Below are positions 47,701 to 58,578 of a stretch of 64,000 nt of DNA, piece by piece. Made by a program: the position numbers and the translations under genes. The first letter of the stretch is position 1; every line of letters begins with the position of its first letter. Below the pieces are notes generated by a model. That model was given only the letters and a program-made list of their open reading frames with translations, did no database searches and had not been told where the DNA came from. Source of the stretch: Prorocentrum cordatum (lineage: Eukaryota; Sar; Dinophyceae; Prorocentrales; Prorocentraceae); contig CAUYUJ010014171.1 in NCBI GenBank assembly GCA_963575745.1, forward strand, positions 1,652,005 through 1,716,004. Direction: 5' to 3'.

Positions 47701-49312
47701 CTGGGCATCTTCGATCCTGGCGTAGGGGAGCGACGGGGGACCACGTTCTCGGGCTCGCCGTCGTCGTCGACGCGCCGCGCAGCTGGCTTCTTGCGAGTGG
47801 AGCTCAGCATCTGGTCATCAGGGTCCCCTGGCTCGTCGCCATGGTCCCGCCCCTCCTCCTCGGATTCTTCACCTTCGGCGTCGTCGGCGAAGTCGCCACC
47901 GTCATCGTCGAAGCCCCCTGGAACTGCATCATCATCATCATCATCTCCGTCTCCTGTCTTCAGGCCATCTTGCCTCGCCAGGCGGCGATCCAAATCCTCC
48001 AGGGTTGGCAGTCGCACCAAGGCTGACGTCTGTGTACCAGTAAGCACCGCACGGTGCATGCCCTTCAGCACTGAGGGAAGTTGCTGCTCGAAGACTGGCG
48101 GCACGTTCCCCTTGTGGGCGCGCGAGGCCACGGCAGAAACCAAGGACTGCAACCGAAGAATCTTGTACGGCTGGTCTGGGTTCTTGAAGGGGTAGAAGAC
48201 CGTGAAATCACCCTTCCTCTGGTAGTTGGGCAGCTTGATCCCCTTCAGGCGCAGCGTCTTCGCAGTCTTCTTGTAACGCTGCATGATTTGCCAGGGGGTG
48301 AGCACGATGTAGCTCTCGTCGATGATGGCCATGCAGGCCGCCTCCGCGGTGGCCTTGACCTCCAGAACTGGTTTGCCCTGGTCCATGAGCAGGCCCTCGT
48401 CCATGCTCGTCGCGAGAGCCGCGCTCTCGGCCCGATCGGCCACCACGAGCTCCACTGTGTAGCCTGCCGATCGCCCCAACCCCCACGCGCTTCACATTCG
48501 AGGCCCCCCCCGTTATACGAGGCCTCGCAAGTGCAATAATTTAGGGGTCGACGCTTCGCCCCCATCCTGCCTCCTCGCGGTCTGACCCCTCCCACTGCCA
48601 TCCTCCCCCTCCCCGTCTCATTCGTTGGGCTTCCGCCCTGATCCGAGTGACCTTGTTTGCCATTCCTCCTCCGCCTTACTTTCGAAGTCCTGCCCAGCCC
48701 GCCCCCCTCCGCCATCCCTCATCTCCCCAATTGACCACCATGCTAAATTAATAATGATGCGAGGGGCCTCTTGCACGGGCGGGGGTCTGGAATCGTGCGC
48801 CGAGCGTTGGGCGAGCGCCCCAAGCCTGGCATGTGCTTCTCGACGAACGCAGCGCACTCCTCGCATACGACGGCCGTGCAGCCCTCCATGCACGTGAGGG
48901 GGTCGGACGTCTCGGGGTCGTACATGGTCTTGTCCTCGGCAGTGATAAACCAGCGAACAAACACAACGATGGGCGCCCGACGGCCCCCAATCGTTCCGGA
49001 ACGCCTGCATTTCCTGTCGGAAAAAATGCGGACCAGGGGCCGTGGGACAACAGAAGACACATGGGCTGCAATATTATTCGAGACGCAATCCTTGCTGTTG
49101 CCATCGCAAATAGCGCAGCAGTGCAAGGTTGCGCCTCTGCCTTTTCTGCTCGGCGGCAACGCCTTCGACGTCGAGGGGCCCGACGCCGAGGCGGCAGCAG
49201 CTATGCTCTCTTGCGTCTGATCGGACTCCTGAGCATGAACGTGCTTTGGCTTCTTCTGGCACCCGCCAGCGCCGCGCCCGCGACCATGCCTATCATGGCC
49301 GCGCTTCGCCAT
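44714..49312 (-). CDS. large three-exon orphan protein, about 1199 aa, N-terminal Cys cluster
   Basis: Exon A (49312-48826) starts MAKRGHDRHGRGRG and has cysteines at residues 65, 66, 69, 141, 145, 150 and 153 (CCAIC; CMEGCTAVVCEEC), probably a zinc module. Exon B (48463-45633) holds an acidic stretch (residues about 334-379), a basic RKKPAARR patch and long helical regions, for example FIARANADEKISIKDFKEL. Exon C (44995-44714) ends IIEKYRSALKLQAV. Lengths 487, 2831 and 282 join in frame to 1200 codons. Both introns are GC-AG, with AGGCT and AGCAGGC respectively repeated at their two ends; intron 2 contains an ACT microsatellite. I recognise the type as a multi-copy dinoflagellate protein, not its function. 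The start is the ATG that gives the basic N-terminus; an upstream in-frame ATG exists at 49495. Confidence 0.62.
45130..45365. repeat. ACT/CTA microsatellite inside an intron
   Basis: About 230 bp of ACT-type units within intron 2 of the 1199-aa gene. Confidence 0.92.
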
Positions 49313-52300
49313 CACCGTGGATCTCGCGAGGGCGCAGAAAACCTCGAGGACCCTTGCAGCAGGAAGCGGCGACCACATGAGGACATCGCGAGAAGACACA
49401 TTAACGCTTGAAACAAGTGGAAAACTCGATTCATATTTTCTGGGCGCTGGGACGCTGGCCACTGGAACCTCGTGGGTTTGAATCCAGAAACACAAGGGCC
49501 CGCGCTCGCATTCCAGAACTTTGCCCCGCGCAAGCTATGCATTGCCAGGGCTTCTGTTTTATACTGCACGTAAGACTGCGCACACCTGAACGATAGACCA
49601 TGCGGACATGCACGGGCGCGCCCTGCGTCTCACGGCCCGCTCGGACCTCGCGGAAGCAGGCGAGGAAGGATTAGTGCACCAGCTCGGGCCCCAAACAACG
49701 CGACCCCATCTTTCTACATGTAACCAGCAGCGATATGCTGTATATTAACTATTCGGGCCCTGTGTGGGAACTGTGCAGGGGCGCCATGGAACCTTGTACG
49801 ATGCGTATGGATGCGATGGGGCCGTGCAGGGAACGCTTCGGAATCGATGTGGGCAATCTACGAAATGTGGGATGATGGCGTAGGGCGCAGCGGATAGCGC
49901 ACGTCGTATGTTATAGCACGTGATAGGTTGATTACAGCGACGATTACGGATCGCATGCCCAAACACACACACAAAAATGCTTCGCGAAGTAAGCTTTTCG
50001 CATGTATCCTGGCCTTTTCTTTTAAACAAATTACGTTATGGTCATTGGTAGATGATACACCCTTAGTAACTGACTGCATGGTAACGGCATGAGACAAACT
50101 TAGACCTTTTTTTTTATACGCGGGGCATGAACCCACGCGCTTTTGTTTTCGCTTTGGCTGTAAGCAGAGTGGCCATGTACATGCACGCCTTCGTCAATTG
50201 TCTGGATTTGTCACCGCTGTCACCCATTTTTTGTTGTGTTTTCGGTCTATGTGCGCTGGCATGCGCAATTTGTCGGTGGGCGTCGAATTAACAACGGGGT
50301 TCCACCATATTGCGCCATGGCGCAAGCCAATGCGCGCGCACCTGCGTCATGCGATCGGCGGGGGGTGGTGCGCCGAATTAGGTGCGTGAGCCCCGCGGAA
50401 TGTCGGTGTCGAGTATAAGTCGAGCAGCAATGTGTGCGCACGCATTCATCGTTTATTTTAACCGAGCTCTGGCCTCCTCCTTCGTCGGCCCCCAGCACAG
50501 CCAACGCGTTGGAATGCTGGTCTGCGTTCGGCTCGCAGCGAGCCGCCTCCTTGAGCTCCTCGTGGTTTTGTTGATGTTTCGGCAAATGTGCTCGCGTAGC
50601 TGCAAGTGCTCGGCGCTCGTCGGAGTGGGCACAGAGCTCCGCTATACGTTGCTCTGAATTTGCCATGTGCGTTTGTCTAGTTGAAAGTTTTTTCTGCGGG
50701 CGCCGAATTGAGTTCTAAACTTCTCCGCAGGTTGCGATGTTTTCCAGACGCGTGACCATGCATGCTCGCGCCTCCCTCGGTTGTTTGAAGAAGCTCAGCC
50801 CTTCTCCTCATCTGTCCCCCATCGCAGCCAGCGCGCGCGATGCATCTGTTTGGTTTTCGGCGGGCGTGAACGTAGGCCCTGGGCTCCTCCCAGTTCCTGC
50901 CCTGGTTTCAGCCAATGCGCCTGCGCTGGTGCAGATACTCGGCCAGTGCCCAAGCAGGATTCGAGCTGCGCCCTTGTCTGTTGCGACTGCAAGAAGAACA
51001 CCTGCGTGGTTGCATGCTTTCGTCGGATGCTTGAATTTGGCCCCGCTCTTCTCCATATGCGGCTTCGATGCCAGTCCACTGCGCGAATGACGTTGGCAAG
51101 CGTCGGATTCGGCCAGCGGCGCGCCGACGCTGCGTTCTGGGCGCAGCCAATTTGCCAGCGCTGGCGCAAGCTTTCGGCCTGACTCGAAACAGGCCCTGGG
51201 CCTCACCAAATCTTGCCTTGAGTTAAACGAAAGTTGCAATGTGCGTGCATGCCTTCGTCGACGACCCGTTCCGAGCCAGGGCCCCCTCTTCTGCTGGTTG
51301 CCACTCCAGATCATTCGGCGCCTCGTCGGCTGGGCCCCAAACGCGCAACCGATCGACTCATGCGCCCCCCGACCCGCCGTCGCAGCGACGCGGCCACGGC
51401 GGCCCCTGAAGACGCGGCAGCGGCGCCCCCTCGCGCAGCGGCGCGCCGCGCGGCGCGGCCCTGCGCGCCAGCGCGCGGCGGCGCGCCCCGCGGCCGCGGC
51501 CCGCCTCGAGGGGGCGGCGGCGACTGCGCGAGCGACCTGGCGTTTGCGGCTGCGCCGGCGTCGAGGGCGGCATCGCCCAGTCGGCATCGCAGTTGCGATG
51601 CCTGCCCGCTGGGGCCTGGATGGCGGGCGGCCGCCAGCGGCGAGATGGTCGACCGCTGGCCGTCCTCGGCGCCGCGGAGGACGAACGGGGCGGCCGCGCG
51701 CGCGCGATGGATCTCCGCGCGGCCGTTGGCGGCGACGAGCGGGCGCGCGCGGGCGGGCGCGTCGGCTGGGCGGATTGCGCCCGACCTGCAAACGCGCGCC
51801 GATAGCAAGCGACGCAGCGGCGACGCCGAAGCGACCCCCAGGGCCAGATCGCAGTGCCACACTCAAGCGCGGCAGCCCCATTGTTTTCCCCACTGGCGCG
51901 AAAAAATGGTCGGGCGTCGCGCGCGCCCTGTGGGCCGCGAAAATTTGAGCGCGCGTTGCCTCGCCGAGAGCGCTGCGCGCTGCACTCCGCAAGCCATGTG
52001 CGGCAACGGCGGCTGGACCCGTCGATTTGGTTGGCCAGCCTGGGTCGCCGAGAGCGCGGTGGCGCGCTGCACTCCGCAAGCCATGTGCGGCAACGGCGGC
52101 TGGACCCGTCGATTTGGTTGGCCAGCCTGGGTCGGCCACGGGGCAGCGCGCCGCCCAAGTCGCAAGCCCGAGTCGGTGGTCCAACGCCGCTTGCGAAGGG
52201 GGGGGGGGGGGGGGGGATAGATTGCCGTTGGCGAGGAAGGTGTGGGGGTTGGGAAGGGGGGGGGGGGGGGTAGATTGCCGCTGGCGGCGACTGGATGGGG

Positions 52301-54889
52301 GGGGGATTGCCGACGGCGGCGGCGAGGGGGGTGGAAGGGGGGGGGGGGGGTGCGGTTGCGAGAGCTGCGCATCCTACCGCGCGTGATGCCCTTGGGGGTG
52401 GCAGAGGCACAGCGCGCAGGCGCGCCCCGCGCGGGGCGCCGCGCAACGCACCGAGTGACGCGGGTGGTGGGGTGCGCCGAGACTGTCAGAGTGACAAGCG
52501 AAGATGCGGCGGGTCGACGCGGAACTTTCGCCGAATTTCGCCAAACACACCAAAAGTATCAAAAAAGTATCAAAAATTGAAAGTCACATGTTGTTTTGGG
52601 GAAAAAAGTATCAAACAAGTATCAAAAAAGTATCAAAAATTGAAAGCTCCATGTTGGCTACGTGGGACTTTCCGATCTCGAAGTCCCGCGCGGTCGAACG
52701 TTCGCGCGGCTTCGCTGGCGGTAAGTCTCGCGCTGCCTGGAGTTCGCGCGGCTCCGCGGGCGACCGCCGCGGATGGCGGCGCGCGCCCCTTCGCGGTCTC
52801 GCGGCGAAGTCGCCGCTGCACGGCGGCTGTGCGATTGCCTCCCGCATGCGCCAGCGCGCGCGAGCGCGCGCGAACGCGCGCGGGCGCCGCGCCCGAGCGA
52901 CAGCCGAGGGCGCGAGCCCGCCCGCGCGACCCCGCAACAGGACGCGCCGCGCGCACTGGCCCGCCGCGCTGCCGACGAGACACCCCGACTACGCCGCTGG
53001 CGCAGCCCCGCCCCAGCCGTCGGCGGAGAGGCGCCCGCGTCGGCGCCGAATGGCCGACCGCTTGTTCAACGGCGGCGACGTTCCGAGCGCGGCGCGCCGA
53101 CGCTGAAGCGCGTCGGCCAGGCGCGGTCGACTCCGCCAGCCGCGCGCCCGCCCCCAGACCAACGCAACCTCCTGGGGCGCCCCCGCCCCGCATCTGACGC
53201 CGCCCCTCGGCCCGTGACCTCGCGCGCCGCGCCGTTGCCCAGAGCGCCGCAGCCTTGAAGCCCGCGCGCGTCACGCCTTGCCCCGCGGAAGCGTGCGGAT
53301 TTAACCCGTTGCCGCTGACGAGCGCGCCGCGCGGCCATCGGCCTGGGCCGCGCGGCAGCGCCCGCGGCGACGGGGCATCGGCGGGCGAGCGGCGATCCTG
53401 GCCCACCCCGCGGGTCGCGCGGCCGACGGCCTCGGCTCCAGCAAGCGCCAGTTGGCCAACGCTGCTGCGTCATTATTGCGGGCATCGGAGCGGCCCCCCC
53501 ACCCCCTGCGCGCGGGCGATGCGCTTCGCCAGCAGGCGTCGCTCGGCTGTCTTCGAAGGCGCATTGGCACGCACATTGAAGTTCAGAGACCAACCTGCAC
53601 CATCCCCGACGCTGGAACAGGCGCAACGCTTGCGCGATTACCTTGGGAGTTTAAACTGGCCGCCTCTATGGGTCAGCTTTCGCTTCCAGGCCAGCATGGC
53701 GAATCTCTAATACTGCCAGCGGGGTTAACTGCCCGCGCGCGCGTCGCGTCGCGCGCGGGCCCCCCGCGCGCAGCCGACGACCCGCGCGCGCGGGCCAGGT
53801 GGAATCCGCTCGGCAAGCGCTGCGCTTCCATGCTATCTGCTAGCTGCCCAAACCGACGCACTGCTTTTCCGCGCGCTAGCAGTGCAGCGCTCACCGCGCG
53901 CGCGGCGCGCGCCGCCCGCTCCGCAGCCGCTCGGGCGCGCGCGGGTTTGCAGCCCGAGGTGTGCATGTCATTATCTCGGCGGCGCAAGCACGCGTGCTAT
54001 TGCGAAAATCAAGTCGGCCACAGCAACGGGCCAATCCAGTGTCCAAGCCAATGCGGCGCCTGTGTGATCGCGGTCAAACCTGACCTCCCCGCGCGGCCTT
54101 GCGCGCGCTTTGGGCCCCCCCCCTCCTCTTGGAAACATTGCTCCGCTATGCATCCGCGCGTGGCCCAGTGCCAGCGCGCGTCGCTGGGGACATGCCCGAC
54201 AGAATTCGGTGACCACGAACGCCGCGCAGCCGCCGATCACCACGAGGCAACCACAGGGCGCCAGAACGCTGCAGAATGCGCAGCAGCCCGCAGCATCAAG
54301 AGCACACGCCCGCCGTACCATCGGCTTGTAGGAAGGGCGCGGCCACGAGCAGCGGTGCGCACGAGGCCCCACGCGGGCGGCGCATCGCTTGCAGGTGCCT
54401 CCGTGGCTTCATCTGGGCGGGTGGAAACACAAGGGGCGCAATTCTGGGAGCGCTTGGAGGGGGCGCGCTTTCGGGAGACAACGCAGGCGCTCGCGCAGTC
54501 GCCGCGTTTCGCGGCGCGCCTGGGCGCCCTGCGCACAGCGCTTCAAGGTCTCTGGGGGTGGCGCGCGGGCTCCTGGGGGCTAGGGGCGGGTGGGTGGGTG
54601 GGGTGGGGCTGGGCGTGGGGGGTGGGGAGGGGGGGTGGGGTGGGGTTTGAGAGCGTGCTTAGGGACACCCCTCATAGAAACATTAAACATTACACCAATG
54701 AGTAACATCATGGGGTCACTTGCGGCACACAGTGCGCGTAGAATTATTGCGCAGCCCATGCCGCCGCAACTTGTCATACACGCTATACGCAACTAAAGAA
54801 TTCGTGGTTTGCGACTGGGCCGTCGTGCCACTAGATTAGTTAAGCTTCATACAGGAGAGGCGTGTTTTAGGAATGTGCCCATATTGTCC
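49313..54889. other. long GC-rich gene-poor stretch with degenerate repeats
   Basis: On the - strand 50666-50460 reads MANSEQRIAELCAHSDERRA and could be a short exon (low confidence). 51300-54200 is very GC-rich with CGCGCGC runs and repeated blocks such as CCTGGCCCACCCCGCG and CGGCGGCGACG. 52200-52350 has G-runs. 52550-52640 repeats AAAAGTATCAA. Long frames here appear on both strands and change composition with frame, as expected for GC-rich noncoding DNA. Confidence 0.55.
51961..52133. repeat. 87-bp tandem duplication
   Basis: The block from TCGCCGAGAGCG through CCAGCCTGGG occurs twice in a row; TGCACTCCGC starts at 51981 and again at 52068. The copies differ by a 3-base insertion near 52060. 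Confidence 0.9.
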
Positions 54890-55537
54890 TCAATAGATCC
54901 ACGGGTCCACGATGTACCCCAAGGACTGCAACCAATAGTAGGTGTACTGGCCGTAAAAGGCTTTGTCCTCGCAGATGGTGGCAAGATCCTGCGGGGAACC
55001 CCCATTCAGAGGCGAATGCTGGGCCGTTCAAGGCCCTTTCGGGAAACAGTTGTGTTTTCAGGGTGCGGGTGGGAAGGGAGGGTGGGTGGGGGGCGAATGG
55101 TCCCGCTATGGGGCACATCGGTTCTTCCGCGGCATCCTTGTCCCTGGCCCTGAGATTGCGCCAGACCAGCACGTCGACACTGCTGTCCCGCACAGCGCGG
55201 CACGTGTTGGCCAGGGCACGCAAACCCTTAGCATAGTGATAAACCTCGGAGCGGCTTTATTCGTGCACATGGCGAGGCCCCCTAGGCTACACATATACCC
55301 CACGGCTTGTGTGTTGCTGTATTTTCTTTGTTTTGTGCTCGTATTTCTTCAGCGTTCTTCTCGGACGCCAATCTCTCGAACAGTGCGGCGGGTGCGCAAA
55401 AAAACGCGGCACCGTTGAACTCCTTAGACAACCCATGGAACCCTGAAGGTGTGCAACATGGCGGCGCGGCTCTCATCGGAGCTCGTGTCTGGGGTCGTGG
55501 GGCGACGGCGCTGGCGCTCCCGAGATCGCTTCGGCAT
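54890..55537 (-). CDS. small F-box-like protein, three exons, 94 aa
   Basis: Exon 1 (55537-55442) encodes the basic start MPKRSRERQRRRPTTPD. Exon 2 (55226-55137) encodes LANTCRAVRDSSVDVLVWRN, resembling the second half of an F-box (the LA.TCR...W..L pattern). Exon 3 (54988-54890) encodes FYGQYTYYWLQSLGYIVDP and ends IY. The three exons (96, 90 and 99 nt) join in phase 0 with no correction. Intron 1 (55441-55227) is GT-AG with AGGGTT at both junctions. Intron 2 (55136-54989) would be GA-AG with AGGAT at both junctions. F-box proteins link substrates to SCF ubiquitin ligases; that role is inferred from a partial motif. A missing exon could carry the first half of the F-box. Confidence 0.48.
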
Positions 55538-56534
55538 CTTGGGCCAGCAATCTAGGACATGAAACAGAAGTCAGTGGAGGGAGGGCGTTGGTGAGGAAGG
55601 GGGCAGGAGGGCAGGGGAGGGGTGGGCGAAGCGATGTAGGAAGGCGGGGAGGGGGGGGAACTGGGGTTGGAGGACGGTGCGTGTTCAGCCTTAGCCGACC
55701 AACTCAAGTTTTGGCAAACGCATGCTGACCGTATGGGCTGGGGCCACACTACGTATTAATTTGATGAGCGGCAGCCCGTCGCAAATGAACGACCAACCTT
55801 CAATTCTTACACGGGGCTCGCACGTAGCAGAACAAAAACGCATCCGGAAACACATTCGGGCAGGGGCAGACCAGGCAACTCCGCGCCCGATCGAGGCGTC
55901 TCTTCACCCCTCGCACACTCCCAACCTCGCTGGGTGAGACTGCGCGGGCATCGGGAAGGAGTCACGGAACGAGATGGGCACCAGGGATCAGGCACGAGAG
56001 CAACAGCGCCACGGCAAGATGTGGGCGGCCCCACGCGAAGATGGCACCTGATTGGTCTGAGCACCAGAGCGTTCCAGAAGTCACCAACAATCTGATTCCC
56101 AACCCTCTGCCGCCATCCGACCCTCTCCTCCAATCCTCCACCCTGCATCGCATGCCATCGGTGCGATGTCCTCGGGGTTCTTCCGCCATCCCCCCTTGGG
56201 CTCGAGAGTTGCGCGCTCCCGATCCCGTTGCGCGGGCCAGTGCCTCAGCCCTCTCACTCGCGCTGCGCCGTGCCTTGCAAGGGCAGCAATCGCTCGGCTG
56301 CGAGCGGGCGCGGGCCCGTGCAAATGGATCGGAAGCGCGCCGCTGCGAGCTCGAGTGGGAGGGCCGATGGAAACGATGAGACGTACGAAGAAGATGGGGG
56401 GAGGACAGGAAGGGGGACGGCCCGTGACGGCCCACGTCTCATCTAGCACTCTCCGCGCGCAACGCGCGTGGCGCGCGGCGTGCGCAATCGCGGGGGAACA
56501 GATATCAAACCCGAGTCGGCCTCCAAAGGCCCGA
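55538..56534. other. gene-poor stretch
   Basis: G-rich sequence near 55580-55660 and otherwise unremarkable GC-rich sequence. Frames on both strands lack the composition of a folded protein. Nothing supportable is seen. Confidence 0.45.
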
Positions 56535-57167
56535 TCACCAAACAGCTGGAGGCTCGGGCGGCTCACCTTCCATGAGCCGCCTCTCGGTGGAAAGCATGCG
56601 GCGGGAAGCGTCGGAATCGGTTTCCTCCAAGATCCTCCTGCACGCTTCTCTCTGTGCAAGGCTCGGCTGAAACTCTAAATGTTGAATTTTGCTGGGCTCG
56701 TCGCACCCGTGCACGGCCCATGCGTGCAGAAATCCTAGAGGACGGCCTTGGTGTATATTCGGCCCTCGCTTCCAATGGGAGGAGGTGGAACTCTTCCTAC
56801 ATTTACCGTGTGACGCAATGTTAGAACACGTGACCTCATACCTACGATTCCTATAATGTGTGATTTTTGCTCCGTTCGGCAACATTAGCACGCATTCCAA
56901 GGGCTCGCCGCCCTCGTGCGGCAGGGGCGGCGGCGGGGGCGGAGGGGCAGCTGGCGGCGGCAGCGGCGGCCCGCCCGACGAGGACGCGGCCCCCGAATCT
57001 GCCCCGTCGCCAGCGCCTGACGGCCCCTCGCCGCCGCCGACTGTCGCCTCGTCGCCGAAGATGTCCTCGACGCCGTCGCCGAACGCGAACTCCTCAGCGC
57101 CCTCGGCGCCGACCTCCTGGCCGCCGACGTCCTCCCCGCCGTCGCCGTCGCAGTCGGCCGCGCCCAT
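56535..57167 (-). CDS. Cys/His domain exon of a multi-copy dinoflagellate family, 210 aa
   Basis: The frame begins MGAADCDGDGGEDVGGQE, continues acidic, then Pro-rich, then a folded part: LMLPNGAKITHYRNRR, TCSNIASHGKCRKSS, QGRPLGFLHAWAVHG, and ends EGEPPEPPAVW before a stop. I recognise the C..N..HGKC then GRPLGF pattern from many unassigned dinoflagellate predictions, often as the last exon of large proteins. It is on the same strand and downstream of the 1202-codon exon at 58579-62187, so it may be that gene's last exon, but the connecting splice sites are not established. Confidence 0.5.
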   Translation of the reverse strand: MGAADCDGDGGEDVGGQEVGAEGAEEFAFGDGVEDIFGDEATVGGGEGPSGAGDGADSGAASSSGGPPLPPPAAPPPPPPPLPHEGGEPLECVLMLPNGAKITHYRNRRYEVTCSNIASHGKCRKSSTSSHWKRGPNIHQGRPLGFLHAWAVHGCDEPSKIQHLEFQPSLAQREACRRILEETDSDASRRMLSTERRLMEGEPPEPPAVW

Positions 57168-57586
57168 GAGCAGCTCCTAGCGGGGTGGCCGAGCACGAGG
57201 GGGGGATGGATAGGAGCGGAGGGAGGAAGAGGAGAAGGACGAATACGGGAGGGCATGGAACGGCGAGGCGAGGGCGAGAGGGGCGATGGGGGAGCACGAA
57301 GATGACGAGGAGCAGAGGCGACGGGAGAAGGGAGGGAAAAGGAAGGACAAGGAGATATGGAAGAGACGGTAAACCAGGAGAAGGGCAATCACCATGGGGG
57401 TCGAGCTCCCCCCCCCGCCTCCTGAATGCAATCCCCCTCCTCTCCTCTGTGTTCCCTCGTTCCTCGACATCCGTGCCCCCTCTCATTGATCGTCTCCATG
57501 CGTATCCTTCTTCCTCGGCCTCCTCCCTGTGCCCCTCTCCACCCCCCCCTCCGCGTCGCCCAAGCGAGCTTGGAGTGCAATGGGGT

Positions 57587-58111
57587 TTAGGTTCGGAACC
57601 CTCGGTCCAGAGCGGCACCCACGGGGTCGCCCTCCTCCGACGCCTCGCGCGGCTCCTGCTCGTCGTCCCCAGACTCCCCAGCCTCGGCCTCGTCCGCCTC
57701 GGCATCTGAGGAGTCGCCGCCCACCTCGCCCGCCTCGGCCTCGGCGGAGTCGCCCCCCGCCGCGTCGCCGTCGAGCGCCGCGGCAGCGGCGTCCTCGAGG
57801 GGCAAGGGATCGGCAGCAGCTCTGCCCCTGCCCCTGCCTCGGCCCCGTCCGCCTCGCGCTCGGCCAGCTCCTCTTGCAGGGCCAGGCCCTCCTCGCCCCC
57901 TGCCTCCGCCTCCGCCTCCGCCCCTGCGCTTCGCTAGAGGCCAAACTGCATGCGCAACTCCAGGCTGCAACTCATCGGTCAAGACGATGCACGGGCGACA
58001 GCAAATAACACCTCGCGCATGAATCAGCAGCTTCCGAAACTCGAGCGCCCAGTCGACGCCCTTGTCCAGGGTGAGCAGGGCGCCGTACATGTCCACCCAC
58101 TCGCCGCAGGC
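57587..58111 (-). CDS. possible internal exon with a CCRPC motif
   Basis: After a CAG acceptor (58113-58112 on this strand, TCCCAG then GCC) the frame reads ACGEWVDMYGALLTLDKG and FRKLLIHARGVICCRPC, which looks like folded protein. From about 57930 it turns into Gly/Arg and Ala/Glu low complexity, where a donor may already have been passed. It lies between the two larger exons on the same strand. Phase with the upstream exon does not match if that exon uses its GTAAGT donor. Confidence 0.38.
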   Translation of the reverse strand, partial: ACGEWVDMYGALLTLDKGVDWALEFRKLLIHARGVICCRPCIVLTDELQPGVAHAVWPLAKRRGGGGGGGRGRGGPGPARGAGRARGGRGRGRGRGRAAADPLPLEDAAAAALDGDAAGGDSAEAEAGEVGGDSSDAEADEAEAGESGDDEQEPREASEEGDPVGAALDRGFRT

Positions 58112-58186
58112 CTGGGAGGAAGGCGCATGCCGAACGTGAACGCGCTTCCCCCCAGAAACGGGACGGGGTTGTGAAAGTCACGACTT

Positions 58187-58220
58187 GGCGGCGTCGCGGC
58201 TCCCAGAAACCGCGACGCCG
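58187..58220. repeat. 11-bp-stem hairpin
   Basis: CGGCGTCGCGG (58189-58199) pairs with CCGCGACGCCG (58210-58220) around a 10-nt loop. Confidence 0.8.
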
Positions 58221-58578
58221 ATTTTGCGGCCCCCGCGGGGTCCACTGTGACCCATCTTCGCTGCCCTCTTGGATCTGATCGGGGCTCTCTGGGGGGCCCT
58301 AGGTTTCAGAGAATGGGCCCAGGAGGCCCCCCCAGCCCCAGATGGCTCCAACTATGTCCCGAACACGTCGCAGCAGCGTGTCGAGCCGAGCAAAGCAGAG
58401 TAGAGTCAGGTAGCGTAGAGGAAGTAGGTAGGGTGGCCAATGGCATACGTTGTCCCATACATGGGCGCACTCGGGTAAGAGAGGAAGGGTTGGGGGGTGG
58501 GGTTGCCAGTAATATAGGGCAGGGGAGGCATGGTAGGGTTGGACAGGGCAAGGTAGAGGAGGTAGGGAGGTTGAACTA

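Noticed and set aside
50808-53406. Several 200-460 aa frames in the GC-rich stretch
   Set aside because: Open frames of this size are expected at very high GC on both strands; Arg/Ala/Pro composition and no motif.
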